DNA of 64,000 nucleotides. Source: Biscogniauxia marginata. Taxonomy: Eukaryota > Ascomycota > Sordariomycetes > Xylariales > Xylariaceae. The DNA lies in the NCBI GenBank assembly GCA_022695795.1, contig MU404090.1, positions 124,001-188,000 on the forward strand, in the 5' to 3' direction. The notes beneath the pieces were generated by a model. The model worked only from the letters and a program-made list of their open reading frames with translations, was not told the origin of the DNA and did no database searches. Position numbers and translations under genes: made by a program. This document shows positions 1-12,442 of this stretch, one piece after another. How positions within the stretch are numbered: the stretch's first letter is position 1; each line of letters opens with the position of its first letter.

Positions 1-1624
1 CTCCTATCAATCTTCCCGGAAGGTAGTCGTGGAAAACTCTCCACGATCCGGATTTCTGCGGGAATCATGAAGGCAGGCAGCCAAGCCTTGCATTCAGCAA
101 GAATCTGCTCTTGCACATCTGTGATATAATCAACCGCTGCAAATGCTACTAGGGTATTTGCGATCACTGTCGCGAAAGCACTGTGACAACCTGGGGTTCG
201 TAGAAGAGCGTGCTCGACTTCACCGAGCTCCAGCCTTTGTCCGTTGAGTTTAATCTGGCCGTCGTCAATTCTACCAAGGCATTCGATATTACCGCCAGGT
301 CGCATTTTGGCCTTGTCTCCTGTTCTGTATACACGCCCCCATGGTGTATTGATAAACGCTGTGGCTGTCTGTTCCGGCCGGTTTATATAGCCTGTGGCAA
401 GCTGGTATCCGCCCACAGCTAATTCTCCAGTTTGACCGACCGGGATAGGTTTAAACTCGAACACATCATTGCCGTCGGCTGGTATATCAATCACAAACGC
501 TGACACGGTATCAAGTGGAATGCCGATATTCGTCTTTCCCGAGTCTATTAAGAAGGCCGGCTGTAAGGTGCTATAAGTAAAAGTCAGTAGGCATGAACTA
601 GCCTTATGTATATCATGATGATTTATTACCAGTGAATGGTGGCCTCCGTGGGCCCATACATCCCCCAAAGCATACTGTCTTGGTTTTGGTTGCCACCAAA
701 TTCTCCGATCACAGGTTCGGTAAGCATTTCTCCTATTGTCAATAATAGCCGTAAGCAAGGAGCATTCGCTCTCGTCTTTAAAAGACTCCCCGCCACGGAC
801 GGGGTTAACTCGCATGCATCGACATCCAGCTTCCTCATAACCGTAGGGAGATCTGTCAGCATCTCTGCACGACTAGAGCATGCTAAAGTTTTGCCCCTGA
901 ACAACGGGAAGAAAATTTCGAATACCGACACGTCGAACGTTGGAGCAGCAAATTGAAGAAAACGCTTGAAAGGAGGAACGTGACGGTCATGAGCAAGCAA
1001 AGCCTGCGTGGCGGCCAGGTGTGAAATCCCGACGCCCTTGGGAGTTCCGGTAGAACCAGATGTATACATAACATAGGCTAGGTCATCTTCCCTAGCCTCC
1101 CTATGCGAAACAGAGGAGCTAGTCTCTTCGAGTAGAATTTCCAATGAGCTATCAATGGACAACACCTTGTATGCATCGTTATCTGTCGGGATCTTCCTAA
1201 CAAGGTCGGAGCTTGCCAGAATAATTCTCGCGTTGACATCTTTGAGGATGAATCTGACTCTATCAGGAGGAGCATCGAGATTCAGGGGGCAGAAGGCCCC
1301 ACCGGCTTTCAAGATAGCGAGAAGAGCAATGTAAAGTTCGGGTGATTGTGGTGCTAGAACCGGAATCACAAGGGGTTCCTCAGAACTAGTGGACCACACA
1401 GAACCTAGACTTTCCGAGATATGGGCGGCTAGTAAATCTGATGCAGCGTGTAGCATGGAATAAGAGACATTAAGTCGGTCTCCCCGACTTGAAAGGAAGT
1501 CGATCGCAGGAAAATCATTGTTGCTCGATGGAGACACTAGGTCATGTAGGAGATGTGGCCCTTGAATTCTCGTAGGGACGGCGTTGAGGGCGGAGAGTCC
1601 TGCCAACGCTGGTGATGGCTCCAT
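1..1624 (-). CDS. sidC: Non-ribosomal peptide synthetase, N-terminal part (ferricrocin/ferrichrome synthetase-like), cut by window edge
   Basis: This is the 5' end of a modular synthetase, with about 520 residues visible. It starts at the ATG at 1624. Exon 1 (1624-630) is joined to exon 2 (570-1 and beyond) by a 59-nt GT-AG intron at 629-571, which turns TIHW-stop into TIHCTLQPAF. The protein is one adenylation domain: A3 motif YTSGSTGTPKGVG near residues 187-199, A5 GMYGPTEATIH near 321-331, then A7 YRTGD, A8 (GRIDDGQIKLNG...) and A10 LPSGKIDR in exon 2. Adenylation domains activate an amino acid as its AMP ester and load it on the next carrier domain. Having no condensation domain first, the TIHCT version of A5 and a divergent ornithine hydroxylase as neighbour all fit the intracellular siderophore synthetase (SidC/NPS2/Sib1). 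The product is inferred, because the carrier and condensation domains lie outside the window. Confidence 0.85.
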
Positions 1625-3485
1625 TGGTATATCTACCCGCGGGCTATAAGACGATAGGAGACGTATCTATGTAGATGATTACTCATATCCCAGCACGTAT
1701 GCTTTTGCATCAACGATGTGCAGTAGGAGAGAGTATCATTTTGCGGGGATCGGCGGGGAGAGCAGCACAGTCGCTGATTCGACAAGTGTTTCTCGAGCAG
1801 TGGCTACGTTTCGGTGGGATGTCGAATAAAGCTCGGTACCGCAGCGTTCATGTAAGAGGTATGGGGTAGTATAGATATTCCCCAATGGGGGTAAACCTAG
1901 TAGATTTCGTATGCTAAGAGCACCCAGGCGACCTAGCTCGCAACCTTCTCCTTCTCATGGAGAGGGCTTTTAAGATAGCAACCAGTAAGCTACCTTTGTA
2001 GGTAAGTAGCTTGGTCAGTTGGTCAGGTGGCTAGTGTCCTGTGTAGGTAGCATTTCAGGGGGTCCGGCTTCCTGCTTGCACTTGGGTGCTGTAGTTTGCG
2101 GGACTGAAAGCATGAATCCTATATAGTGAGCTGTGGGTAGCCACGTGGGTGTCTCTGCGTCATGTCAAACGGAGAATGATTAGAAATAAAGTTCTCGTCA
2201 TTGGTCGCGAGACTATTAAATGCGGTCCTTTTTTTCTCTCCTTTTTTTTTTTCCTTCCGGCGGCTGAAGGGTTGCATTCACTAGCCTAGTATCTTCGAAA
2301 CGACGTAATGCGACACAAGGGAATTACACATCTTGAAGAACTGGAAAGCAAGAAAGGTTGATCTCGGTCGTGTTGTGTGGCACGGTGATTGTGCTCCAAC
2401 CTCATGTTATTCTTTGGCTATGCTATTTCCGGCAACAAACCAGTTGTGTAGATAGGTAGGCTAGGTAATTATTTGTTAAGTTAATGCTGTAAGGGTTGAA
2501 TAGCATTGAGGTGAATGCATTCATTACTCATTAATTGCTTCTCCTCGTCCTCAACTCAAGCCTCACCACAGTGCACCTAATGGGAAACATGTTGGAAAAT
2601 TATGTTCTTGCAAAGGTACCTAAGCTACATACACAGTAGCATAGAATGCCCTACTCTCCTTGAATCCCAGTCTCAACCCCCTCTCCATCCCACCCTTCCC
2701 CTCGTTTCCATGCGCGTGCATGTCTACACGTTATGAATAATCCAGAGTTTTAATCCCTAGCTCTCAGCTCTCTATCATACCAAAACACTATATTCAGCGA
2801 AACATTTATGTACTTTATACATGTATTGATACTGGTGATTTCTCACTAAATAGAGAGATGCTGCGATTGATTAGATGAAGTTCATAAATAGGTGGGTTTA
2901 CTTTTGACGAGTGGCTGTTGCTAAGACATGTAAGCACAGAACAAATTATTAACCTAGCCTAATTATAATATTACATAGCCGATTGAGTATAAGCCTGTGG
3001 TAAGCAGGCGTATTCTCTAAACAAGAATAAGGGTACTGTCGCTCCCTTCAGCGATGAGCTGTCAGCTTGTTTCGATGTACCTACATAATGCAATGCCATG
3101 CCAGCGTGGTGGATTGTGGCCCCCCTACCCCTGGCCAAATAATCGGTCGGGAAAGGTATTGACTTCGTAATGGGAACTCTAGCTGCCCGTCAACGTTCTA
3201 ACAACTAGAAATAAAGCAGTGCTAGTGTCTATAGCACACATAATCGAAGCGATCACGGAGAGGAAGAAAGAGATGGTACTAAAAAAAATATAAAATCAAA
3301 AAAAAAATCTTGAAGTATCCTCGGAAGTCCTAAAGAAGTATTCATCTCCGATTCTTCGTTTGGAACTGAAATTTTCGTTTTATTCACAGCAACTCAAGAC
3401 CTTCCCGCTTGACGATGCTTGCTCCGATACTAGACAAGCACCCCTGACATCGCCAAGACACAAGCGCTGTCAGGACTGGAAGATT

Positions 3486-3498
3486 ATCTTATCAGATC
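3486..3498 (-). promoter_or_regulatory. SreA/Fep1-type iron-repressor GATA site, copy 1
   Basis: The minus strand reads GATCTGATAAGAT, holding ATCTGATAA (3489-3497), an exact match to the ATCWGATAA consensus of fungal iron-repressing GATA factors. A second ATCTGAT and another GATAA flank it, making a small GATA cluster. It lies 1.9 kb upstream of the synthetase ATG and 2.2 kb upstream of the sidA ATG. Function is inferred from the motif and gene context. Confidence 0.6.
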
Positions 3499-4767
3499 AT
3501 CAGATAGATTCCACCGCCAACCACTAACGCACATTTCACACGTAGTAGTGCGGAATTAGGTGGATGTAGTCCACCCCCGTTCTGTATCTTTTACTCACAC
3601 ATTGTCATTACAGGGCACAAGACGAAGAAAATTTTTCTGTCTTTCCCTGTTCTTCCCTAGTCACGTATGCTTCTTAGTTCATTCTCACTCTCCCCAACTA
3701 AACTTTTACATCGCATATGGAATTACAAGCGCTACGGATCTCGGCTAGAGTTCTATTTACAAGTGTCGTCCCGCTATGCACTATGACGAGGCAATGTACT
3801 TATTGTCTTTCGTATTCGATAATTGACCCATTCATTACTAGGACACACAAACATCCAATTTATAAGTTATAGTGTCCAAAATGGCATGGTGTAATACTTC
3901 TTTCGTGAAGGAAGCCTTGAAAAGTGTTCACAAACCAACCGACCCCCTGAAAGCATCAATAAGCCATGGCTGAGAATATCCCCTTGCCTCAGGGAAGCAA
4001 CAAAATTAGCTGTAGAAGTTTTTAACTTAGCCGTTCATCAATTTAGTTGATCAACTACTAGGGGACTTTGTATATCGCTCACCGTCTTCTCCCTCGGAAG
4101 AAGTGCGTGACCATGACAAATACACCCAAGATTTCAGAGTTTGTAAATAGACTAAGGAGCCGGTTCGGCTCCGAAGCATCGTATATTTTCGCAACCTGAT
4201 CAGCAGAGGATGTTAAGGACAATAGTAAGATCTAGTTCAACTTCACGATATATTCGTAGCTTCCTTACTAGATCGGTGAGCGGATTTGTCCGTATAGAGT
4301 TACTGACGATGCGCATCGACTTGCACTATCGGCCTCGTCACCGACAGCGGATATTTGTCCGGAAGAAATCATCCTAGAGATTGTACATACTAATTATTAG
4401 TTTTCTTTACAACTAGTGAACCGACCACCGTTCTGAGATCATATCCAGATGAAATGCGTGAATCTTGAGCTGGTTACGATGTCTTCTAACGCAAACCAGC
4501 TAGGGTAGTCATCATCAGGTGGCAGATAAAATCGTGAGAACATGCCACTGGTATAAGAGCAGGGAACCGCGCTGCTCAGCCCTGGTTTGGATGTGCGGGC
4601 TAGGCCGTGGACACCGACGGTAGGAACAGGTATATACCACCCTAGGCCAGGAGAAATCAAGTCGTCAGGTAAGGACTAATAAGACCCAGTATTAGACTAA
4701 GGGAAAGCCGGGGCGCCACCGGTAGTCACCGGACACGGCCATCTCATCACTAGTCCCATGCCGATCC

Positions 4768-4780
4768 ATCTTATCAGATC
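4768..4780 (-). promoter_or_regulatory. SreA/Fep1-type iron-repressor GATA site, copy 2
   Basis: The minus strand reads GATCTGATAAGAT, identical over 13 bp to the site at 3486-3498, and again contains the full ATCTGATAA (4771-4779). It is 958 bp upstream of the sidA start codon. Two identical 13-mers in one divergent promoter point to a shared iron-responsive control region. Confidence 0.6.
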
Positions 4781-5737
4781 CAAAGATAATGCCGATATCG
4801 CCAGCTAAGAACTGAAGGCCCCTCTTGGCTGCATGGTTTCGTCTGCATCGTTACTCACGCTTGCCAGGTTCAGGCAACTGGCCAGCTCATGAATCAAAAT
4901 ATCATTCTGCGACCCATCCGACCGAGGGGCAATTATCGTCATTGGCGTGATGCATTCAGAAAGACATAGGTGAACAAGTGAGCGTTGTAGTTGTTTACAT
5001 CTCCTTCTGATGTTGTATCGGCTACTTGGTTCTGATCTTCGTATACAGCCGCCCCCCAAGATCTGCGCTGTAGTATTTTTATCGAAGGACCTGACCATCC
5101 ATGTATGCATGCTGCAAGTTGCTGCAACTCTAAACCTCGAACCTGGCTGTCCCGCCTGGTGGGTTGAGGTTGTGGATCATCAAGAAATCCCGCTCCTCGG
5201 CCATAGCTTGGGTGTACGTACCAGAGAATTTCCACCCTCGCCCTCGATGCCTGCATAAGGGTTCTTCATGGTGCCTGGAATTAACGTACGATCCATGGCA
5301 TGGCAAGGATATCCTTCTGGACTCGTGCCGCATCCCATTTCCTAAAGGGCTCCGACATCATACTAAATCACGCGAGGACCCGATGATGTGGTATCAGCAA
5401 CTAGACGAGCAGGCCATGTGATTACTTTATTTACACTGCTCTCCCGGATTAAAATCAATACCAAAAGGCTTCCGCTATCCTCTAGGGATTTCCCAACTGT
5501 TTCGTCTACCTGCAAGGCTAGTGAGTTCTGTCGGGCATTCTTTCCACTCACTCGCAATAAGCCTGGAGATGACCGTCCATTGACTGTTCTTATCACTCAC
5601 TTGTGGTTTCAGAGACGTTGTTTTCGGGACGGAAACTACTTGTTTACGGACCAAGTTATTTCTCATAGCATCCCTTCTAATCAAAAAACGGCCGGCCACC
5701 GACGACGGAATTAAACCATTCATCAGAATTGTACGCC

Positions 5738-7456
5738 ATGGCGCCACATAGCCTTGCAGATAGCCACGACGAGCTTGTCGGCGCGGCTTCGGCCTACCGC
5801 CCAGAAGTCAATGGCACGACCTCAAGCTACAAGTCACACCTTCGAAAGACGTCGCCCGAAGATCTACATGACCTCATTTGCGTCGGGTTCGGTCCCGCCA
5901 GTCTTGCTATCGCGGTCAACATTCATGATTCTACGGCTGCCGGAAGGCTCCCCGCGCCGGGGAGTGCATCGGCACCAAAAGTGCTCTTCCTGGAGAAGCA
6001 GCAGCGGTTTTCTTGGCATTCGGGCATGCTTCTGCCCGGGTCGAAGATGCAGATATCTTTCATTAAGGACATGGCCTCCTTGAGGGATCCGACCTCAAAA
6101 TTCACCTTCCTGAACTACCTACACCAGAAGGGGCGCCTCGTCGAGTTCACGAACCTGAATACGTTCCTACCAGCGAGAGCGGAGTACGAGGACTACCTCC
6201 GCTGGTGCGCCAGCTTCTTTGACGAGGTCGTGCAATATGGCAACGAAGTCGTTTCGGTCGCCCCCGTTGCGCCAACAAATCCCAGCAACCCGGCGAAAAT
6301 CTTCGTCGTCACCTCGAGAGATACTAGCTCAGGAAAAACTAAGACATATAGAGCTAAGAATGTGCTGCTTGCTATAGGTGGGCAGCCATTGATCCCTAAG
6401 GGCCTACCCGCAGATCACCCACGAGTTGTTCACTCGTCTCAGTACGCGCACGTGGTTCCCAACATTCTGAATAGAGTCGACGCCCCATACCGAGTGGCCA
6501 TCATCGGTGGCGGACAGAGTGCGGCGGAAATCTTCAGCAACATTCAAAACCTCTACCCAAATTCAAAAACAGCACTCATCATGCGCTCCGAGTTCTTAAA
6601 GCCTAGCGATGACTCGCCGTTGTAAGTATCCCATCCTTGCACTGCAATGGCACGGACGGACCTATGCCGCGCCACCTGTCGTGTAGTATACCATTAACCA
6701 AAAATAGCGTCAACTCCATATTCAACCCGTCCTATGTCGACTGTTTATTTCCGAGATCCCCAGAGGCGCGGCAGTCTATGCTAGAGGATGCCCGAAGCAC
6801 CAATTACGGGGTGGTACGCCTTCAGCTCATCGAGCAACTCTACGAGCGGATGTATGATCAGAGGCGAGATATTGGGGAAGATGAGAGGAAATGGCCGCAT
6901 CGCATCCTAGGAGGTACTGATATCGTGGCTGTCGACGCCCAACCCGATCACCTTCGGCTCATGGTCCGTCCGATCAACTCAGCCCCAGACGCTGTGGGCG
7001 ACTACAACCAGATAAACACGCACAACCCCGCAAGCGCAGACGAGATCTTGGAGGTTGACCTGGTCATTGCAGCAACTGGCTACCAGAGACAATCCCATTT
7101 GACAATTTTGGAAGATGTGGCTAGCCTGTTGCCGGAAGCCAGAGCGGCAAATGGGCCAAAGTCTAAGGTTGCCGAAGCGAGAGTTAGGGATCGCGTTCTC
7201 AAGGTGTCGCGCAATTACAGCGTGCAATTTGCCCCAGGCAAAGTGGAACAGGGATCCGGAGTTTGGCTCCAGGGGTGCTGCGAGGGAACGCATGGGGTGA
7301 GTATACAATACAACCTTTTCAGCCCAGAATGGGTTCTCTTCTAACCTTGCCTCACAGTTGAGCGATACGTTGCTATCAATCCTAGCCACGCGCTCGAGCG
7401 AGATCGTCGACTCTATTTTCGGCTTACTCCCAGCTAAAACTAATTCGTTGTTGTAA
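5738..7456 (+). CDS. sidA: L-ornithine N5-monooxygenase (siderophore biosynthesis)
   Basis: This flavoenzyme hydroxylates L-ornithine at N5 using FAD, NADPH and O2, the first committed step of hydroxamate siderophore synthesis. Three exons (5738-6621, 6708-7296, 7358-7456) with GT-AG introns of 86 and 61 nt add up to 523 residues, the usual length. Visible motifs are the FAD-binding [10 protein letters not shown] at about 49-60, the NADPH-binding GGGQSAAE at about 257-264, and the C-terminal ATGYQ at about 417-421. The phase-2 join at intron 1 restores Phe in DDSPLF-VNSIFNP. I chose the ATG at 5738 (context gccATGG); the open frame extends 9 nt further up, but only to a TTG. It lies divergent to the synthetase that would use its product, as in sib1-sib2 of fission yeast. 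The GATA sites upstream suggest repression by iron. Confidence 0.95.
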
Positions 7457-9605
7457 ATAAGAAAAGGTTGCAGGCGTCAAACACGGGGCATGGGATCGTT
7501 TTACGATGGCAAAAAGGCTGCGAATAACATTGCATGAGAGCATCAAAAAGGGGAGAGGTACGGAAGAGAAAAGGAGAACCAGAAGACTTTCATATAGATC
7601 TTAGAGGGGTGGGATCCGATCCCTACTTGTGCACATACCCGAGGTTACTTGGGAATAGCTAAGGGATCAACTAATATCCCTTGGCTGATGGAGGATGAGG
7701 TTTCTTCACGCAACTGAATTATGCATGAGCATGAATTCAATTTATTTGAATACGGAGTACATATGATTCGCATATCCTACTGATATTCATCGTTATAATA
7801 CACATTTATTGATGACGCCGATATCCCCCCCCCTACGGTCTTCACTTGAGGGGCATCTTGAATGTGTATTCAGGTGTCACGGCGGCGACTAGCCAACCAC
7901 ACTACACCACCCCGCTCCCAAAAGTGTAACAGAATATCAAGTTCCCTAACTTGATACCTAGGTTGGACTATATGCCATGCGACGGTCCCCAGCCCGTCAC
8001 ATCAGGGTTACTGAGATGGAGCACGGTGAAGCTTCTGTTGGAGTATACGAAACGGACGAGAAATGTTGAAATTATTTTAAATCATTTATTAGACTATATG
8101 TCACGATAGGTGTATATCGTGATGTATTATATTTACTACGTACAAGAGAGAGAGGTCCAGGTATATATATAAACGATAGGTGTGGGCCGTATACACTCCC
8201 AGCCACCCTATTTCAACACTATAGGACGTAAAAGCCATCAAAGAAAGGTGCATATGGTTACATTCATGTACCATCGTAGTGGTAATCTCAGGGACAATAT
8301 TATTCTGCAATGCGGGGGATATAAATAACTATGTGGTCATCTCTCATTTGATTCTCGCAATCTGCATCTTCGTGACATACCGTTGATATATATTTTCAGA
8401 TTTCGGAACTCACTTACAAAGCACGGAATAAAAGTATTCCCTATCGGCTCATAAGAATTACAACATGTCTATTTCACGTGTGGGAATTCTCACTTGATAT
8501 TTCTTTTGGGTACTACGAAACCTTGGTATCTAAAAGGCTACTCCGCTGGCAGCCGGAAGTACTGAAGCAGTCGCTCAGATAAGAAAACCCTTCGACCCTA
8601 AGGTATTGAAATTGGCACTTATCGACCACCACGAACATGATGCATGACATAATAAGACGATTTCTTTCAATAATATCCTTGCCATCGATAGTGCAGTAGG
8701 GTACCGGGCTCGTGTAAGCTTATAATGCTGCGCATGGCAATACATTAATGGATGTCAGGAACTGCCAACCCAAGAACTGAAAAGTTCTAGTTGGGAAAAG
8801 TGGTTTAAGCGACCCCCCGATGGTAAATCAAACATACCTACCCTACCATCAGTGGAATGTTCTGACATGGTTTATGGCGACTTGCGCCATCAAAACGCGC
8901 CACTCAGACCCTGTAAGATCAATAGCGTGCCAAGTGCTTTTAACAGGTTTTCGGGGTACTCGACCGGATGATGGGTGTCGCTGTTGGGATAGATGAACGT
9001 GGAGTCGCAAACACAACAATCAATCATCTGCGTAGCACTAGCAGATAATCTAAGTAAGTGTCCAGACAAATTCATCATTATATACCTAGGTAGAGATCAA
9101 GCTAGATGTATAGGATTCTTTCGGGAGGGGGGTTACACGGGTATTAAAAATTGCTTCTCGGGTTGATAACTCGAGTATTCGTCCGAAAATCCCGTGAAGC
9201 CGTTGCGGTATATCTACCCGGCCCCCTCCGCCCCTACACGGGAAAGGGGACCCGAAAGGTATTAGGTAATCTACTATCTACTCGGTGAATGTATTTGATC
9301 AAATCTAGTACTTGAAGGTGATAGCTACCTTTGCGCTGATCGAGTAATCGTTGGACTTTATTGTGGCATCATCAATGCTATAATGACGTGCTCGCCAGAT
9401 ATTGCACCGTGGTTGCACCATAAGTAGATGTCGTATGAGGCTTTCCACCACCGGAACGGACAAGGCAGTCTGTTTTCAGGCCTTTTCTTCCCTTCCTATA
9501 GGATGTTCACCGTTTTGGATGAATGCGACACTATTTTTCTAGACCTATTCGTATAATTAGACCGTTTCGCAATTTTCCCAGGTCTACCACTCTGATCTAC
9601 ACAAC
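7457..9605. other. Intergenic region, no gene seen
   Basis: This is a 2.1-kb spacer between sidA and the MFS permease. Only short open frames without domains are present (for example 8101-8310 and 8890-9078 on the minus strand). It contains one near-match to the iron GATA motif (CTCAGATAA at 8574-8582) and the palindrome TACCTAGGTA at 9083-9092. Confidence 0.6.
9083..9092. promoter_or_regulatory. Palindrome TACCTAGGTA, copy 1
   Basis: Exact 10-bp palindrome 514 bp upstream of the MFS permease ATG. The same 10-mer occurs at three other intergenic sites in this window. Function unknown. Confidence 0.35.
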
Positions 9606-11183
9606 ATGGCTAGCATAAACGAAAAGGACGAAGGCATCCAGGCCGTTGGTTCATCCCCACAGCCGGCCTCCTTGAGCTCTAAGCCCGGAGAGAGCTCGGC
9701 CGAAAATGAATCCCGCAAGCTCGAAAAGACCGGCGCCGATGCAGCCCTGCAACTGCTTCAAGAGACCGGCAGCCTGCATCAATCTTCGGATCCAGAGCGG
9801 AGCCGAAGACTCATCAGGCGCATCGACACTCACGTAATGCCACTAATCTGCATCGTGTACTTTCTACAGTACATCGATAAAACCTCCATCTCCTATGCTA
9901 GTGTCACCGGTATAACCGAATCTACGGGTTTGAAAGGAAATGAGTTCAACTGGGTCGCATCGATCTTCTTCTTTGGGCAACTCGCTTTTGAGTTTCCAAC
10001 GATTCGCCTCATACAGTTATTTCCACTTGCCAAGTATTGCTCCGTCAATATCACACTTTGGGGTCTCACACTGGCTTGCCTGGCAGCTTGCAAGAACTAC
10101 GCCGGTCTGCTAGCATGCCGCTTCTTTCTCGGTGTCTTGGAGGCAGCTGTAGTGCCCGCATGGGTGCTATTCACGTCACAATGGTATACGAAACGGGAAC
10201 AGGCATTCCGCGTAGGCATTTGGTTTTCTACTTGCGGAGTGGCCCAGATGTTTGGAGGCTTCTTTGCCTATGGTGTGGCTGTACATGTGGGCAGAGATCC
10301 TAACGCGGCTTTGCGAGGCTGGCAGATCATTTTTCTGTTCCTCGGTCTACTTACGGTTATAGCCGGAATAGCGTTTTGGTTCGTCATGCCTGACTCTCCC
10401 GCAGTGGCAGGGTTTCTCGACAAGGAGGAGAAAAGACTACACCTGGAACGCATCAGACAGAATGAGCAGGGTATCGGGTCCAAAACATTCAAATGGGACC
10501 AAGTGAGGGAGGCGCTGAGCGATACGATGACATGGCTCTATGCATTCTGGATCTTCGCAGCCAACGTCCCCAACTCTATTGCGACAAGTTTTGGGAACAT
10601 TCTGGTGAAAGGTATGGGGTACTCTAGTGAGGAGTCCTTACTATTGGTGACCCCTCTTGGTGCTTGGGAAATTGTGGCACTGATTGGACTCACGTATGGC
10701 GCGATGAAGACAAGACAGCGACTGTATTTCTGCATAGCTGGCCACATCCCAGCTATTATCGGTGCCATTCTCATGGCGACAACGGAGAGGGTGCCTGCAC
10801 TTATTGGGTACTATACTTCTGGTGGTATTCCGATCGGTTGGACAACAATCCTCGGGCTACAAAGCACTAACGTAGCGGGATCAACGAAGAAGGTGACTGT
10901 GGCTTGTATAGGGACAATTGCTTACACCATTGGAAATATCATCTCACCACAGACGTTTCAGGCTCGCGATGCTCCACGGTATTTACCAGCAAAGATATCA
11001 ATTTGCATTATCTATTTTCTCATCACGGTCGACCTCTTTGTGATGCGGTATGTATTAGATAGAAGGAACAAGCTAAGAGAACAAGAAAAAGCATCGTTAG
11101 GTGAAGGTCATAAGCCTGAAGAGAACCACGAATTTCTTGACTTAACAGATCTTGAGAACAGGGAGTTTCGCTACGAGCTCTGA
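9606..11183 (+). CDS. MFS transporter, Dal5-like anion:cation symporter family
   Basis: Intronless frame of 525 residues with the length and about 12 hydrophobic segments of a fungal major facilitator permease. A hydrophilic N-terminus of about 75 residues leads into RRIDTHVMPLICIVYFLQYIDK, the first membrane segment with the IDxxxMP and DKxxxSYA signatures of the Dal5/Tna1 family. RFFLGVLEAAVVPA (TM4) and FVMPDSPAVAGFLDKEEK, at the start of the central loop, are also typical. Members import small organic anions or vitamins such as allantoate, nicotinate, biotin or pantothenate; the substrate here cannot be told from sequence. It follows sidA on the same strand but is not a 14-TM siderophore importer (ARN/SIT type), so a link with iron uptake is unproven. 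The start is the ATG at 9606 (acaacATGG). Confidence 0.9.
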   Translation: MASINEKDEGIQAVGSSPQPASLSSKPGESSAENESRKLEKTGADAALQLLQETGSLHQSSDPERSRRLIRRIDTHVMPLICIVYFLQYIDKTSISYASVTGITESTGLKGNEFNWVASIFFFGQLAFEFPTIRLIQLFPLAKYCSVNITLWGLTLACLAACKNYAGLLACRFFLGVLEAAVVPAWVLFTSQWYTKREQAFRVGIWFSTCGVAQMFGGFFAYGVAVHVGRDPNAALRGWQIIFLFLGLLTVIAGIAFWFVMPDSPAVAGFLDKEEKRLHLERIRQNEQGIGSKTFKWDQVREALSDTMTWLYAFWIFAANVPNSIATSFGNILVKGMGYSSEESLLLVTPLGAWEIVALIGLTYGAMKTRQRLYFCIAGHIPAIIGAILMATTERVPALIGYYTSGGIPIGWTTILGLQSTNVAGSTKKVTVACIGTIAYTIGNIISPQTFQARDAPRYLPAKISICIIYFLITVDLFVMRYVLDRRNKLREQEKASLGEGHKPEENHEFLDLTDLENREFRYEL

Positions 11184-12442
11184 GCTACCTAATTTCTTGT
11201 TAATCAGATTGAATATAGGGAAGGTTATGGGTTAAGTCATGGTGATGAAATTGGGAAGAAGAAGATGTAGATGATATTTCATTGTTGTTATAGGCAAAAT
11301 TGGCGACACGGCAGTGAAAGTGAACGTATAGAAGACAATGAAAACTATAAATGGTTGCTGGAGGTGATCATTTATTGATATAGCTCCTCTAGGACTCAAA
11401 AAAGACAGACGAGAACCTAAGTCTAAACACCTCTACGATAGGTTGAAAACACATCCTTCTCATATGTTCTATACTGATAGCATAACATTGCGTTCTCCAT
11501 TCAAGTGTCATGGAACTTCTCCTTGACCTACGTATCGTCTGCACTGAGAAATTATAATTTATTCCCTATTCATGAATCTCATCGCAAGAGCGGTTATGTT
11601 GCCGCGATTCACTATTTGCAATCTAGACCTTCCGATATAGCAAAAGTGACTTGCTATCCATCCACCATCCAGCTCCTGCAGTGACATAAGCTTCTCCATA
11701 TCCTGTCGATAAATGGATTTGTCGAGTTCAACTAACTGGCAAGCTGAGATATGTAATGCCAGAGTGGGCACATTCGCGCAGGTAGAACCTCCTTTAATTG
11801 TTTAAGCTTCCCTTCCAGGGGGCTAAGCCACACTCCGAGTATAGTCGTGCTGCGAAGTAAAGAAACGACTCAGGGGTTAAATACACCAGATTTCCATATA
11901 AACAAGACGTTTTCAAGATACCAAGCTACCCGGGCAATAGGTAACCACAAGATTAAACTATAATGAACATACTTAAGTCTTTCAGCACTCCCTTCCTTGT
12001 TAACTATAGGTCTGAGAAAGCTTCTGTGTTGAAATATAGGGCTATACGACCCGCGGTCTCTTGTATATATACATGAGCTTTTCCCATCTACTAGACTCAC
12101 CTTGAACCAATACACTTGATCCTATCCTCATATCTTTGTCCCAACTCAACGTTCTGCACACATAATTGTTCTTATAGGACTTGACGTATCAAATAGATGG
12201 GAGCTTCATCATGATAATCTACAGATTGTTTATCTACATCTATCAGGTTGGTTAATTGTCGGTCCGAAACTATGCTTGGATCTTAGGGCCCTGCAGCAAG
12301 CCTCATTAATATTTATCAAGTTTGAAAAGTTTACACCAAGGCCGGGTAATATCTTATGAGGGGATACTCTAGTTGAATATAGCCATTAATAGCTGTACTG
12401 ACTCTTCTCGTCCTATACGACTAAAATTTTCACGTATAGGTC
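11184..12442. other. Intergenic region, no gene seen
   Basis: This 1.26-kb AT-rich spacer lies between the convergent MFS and NUP genes. Minus-strand open frames at 11559-11771 and 11870-12115 have no recognisable domain and no coding-like composition. Confidence 0.6.

Larger units (their letters stand above)
1625..5737. other. Divergent intergenic region between the synthetase and sidA
   Basis: This 4.1-kb spacer separates the two divergently transcribed siderophore genes and should carry both promoters. I find no convincing gene. Several short open frames overlap on both strands at 4.4-5.7 kb, but none shows a domain or a splice pattern that joins them. Two copies of the iron-repressor GATA motif are listed separately. 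There are homopolymer runs near 2230-2252 and 3282-3308. Confidence 0.7.

Noticed and set aside
4805..5747. Cluster of overlapping open frames upstream of sidA, one with ILIHELASCLNLAS
   Set aside because: It resembles an HExxH metalloprotease only superficially, as the second His is missing. Frames on both strands overlap, and stops break every attempt to join them.
8574..8582. CTCAGATAA as a third iron-GATA site
   Set aside because: One mismatch from ATCWGATAA, and no duplicate nearby. Too weak to list as a site.
9606..11183. MFS permease as a siderophore importer of the cluster
   Set aside because: Its signatures are Dal5-like with about 12 helices, while ARN/SIT siderophore importers have 14. 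Position beside sidA is the only hint.
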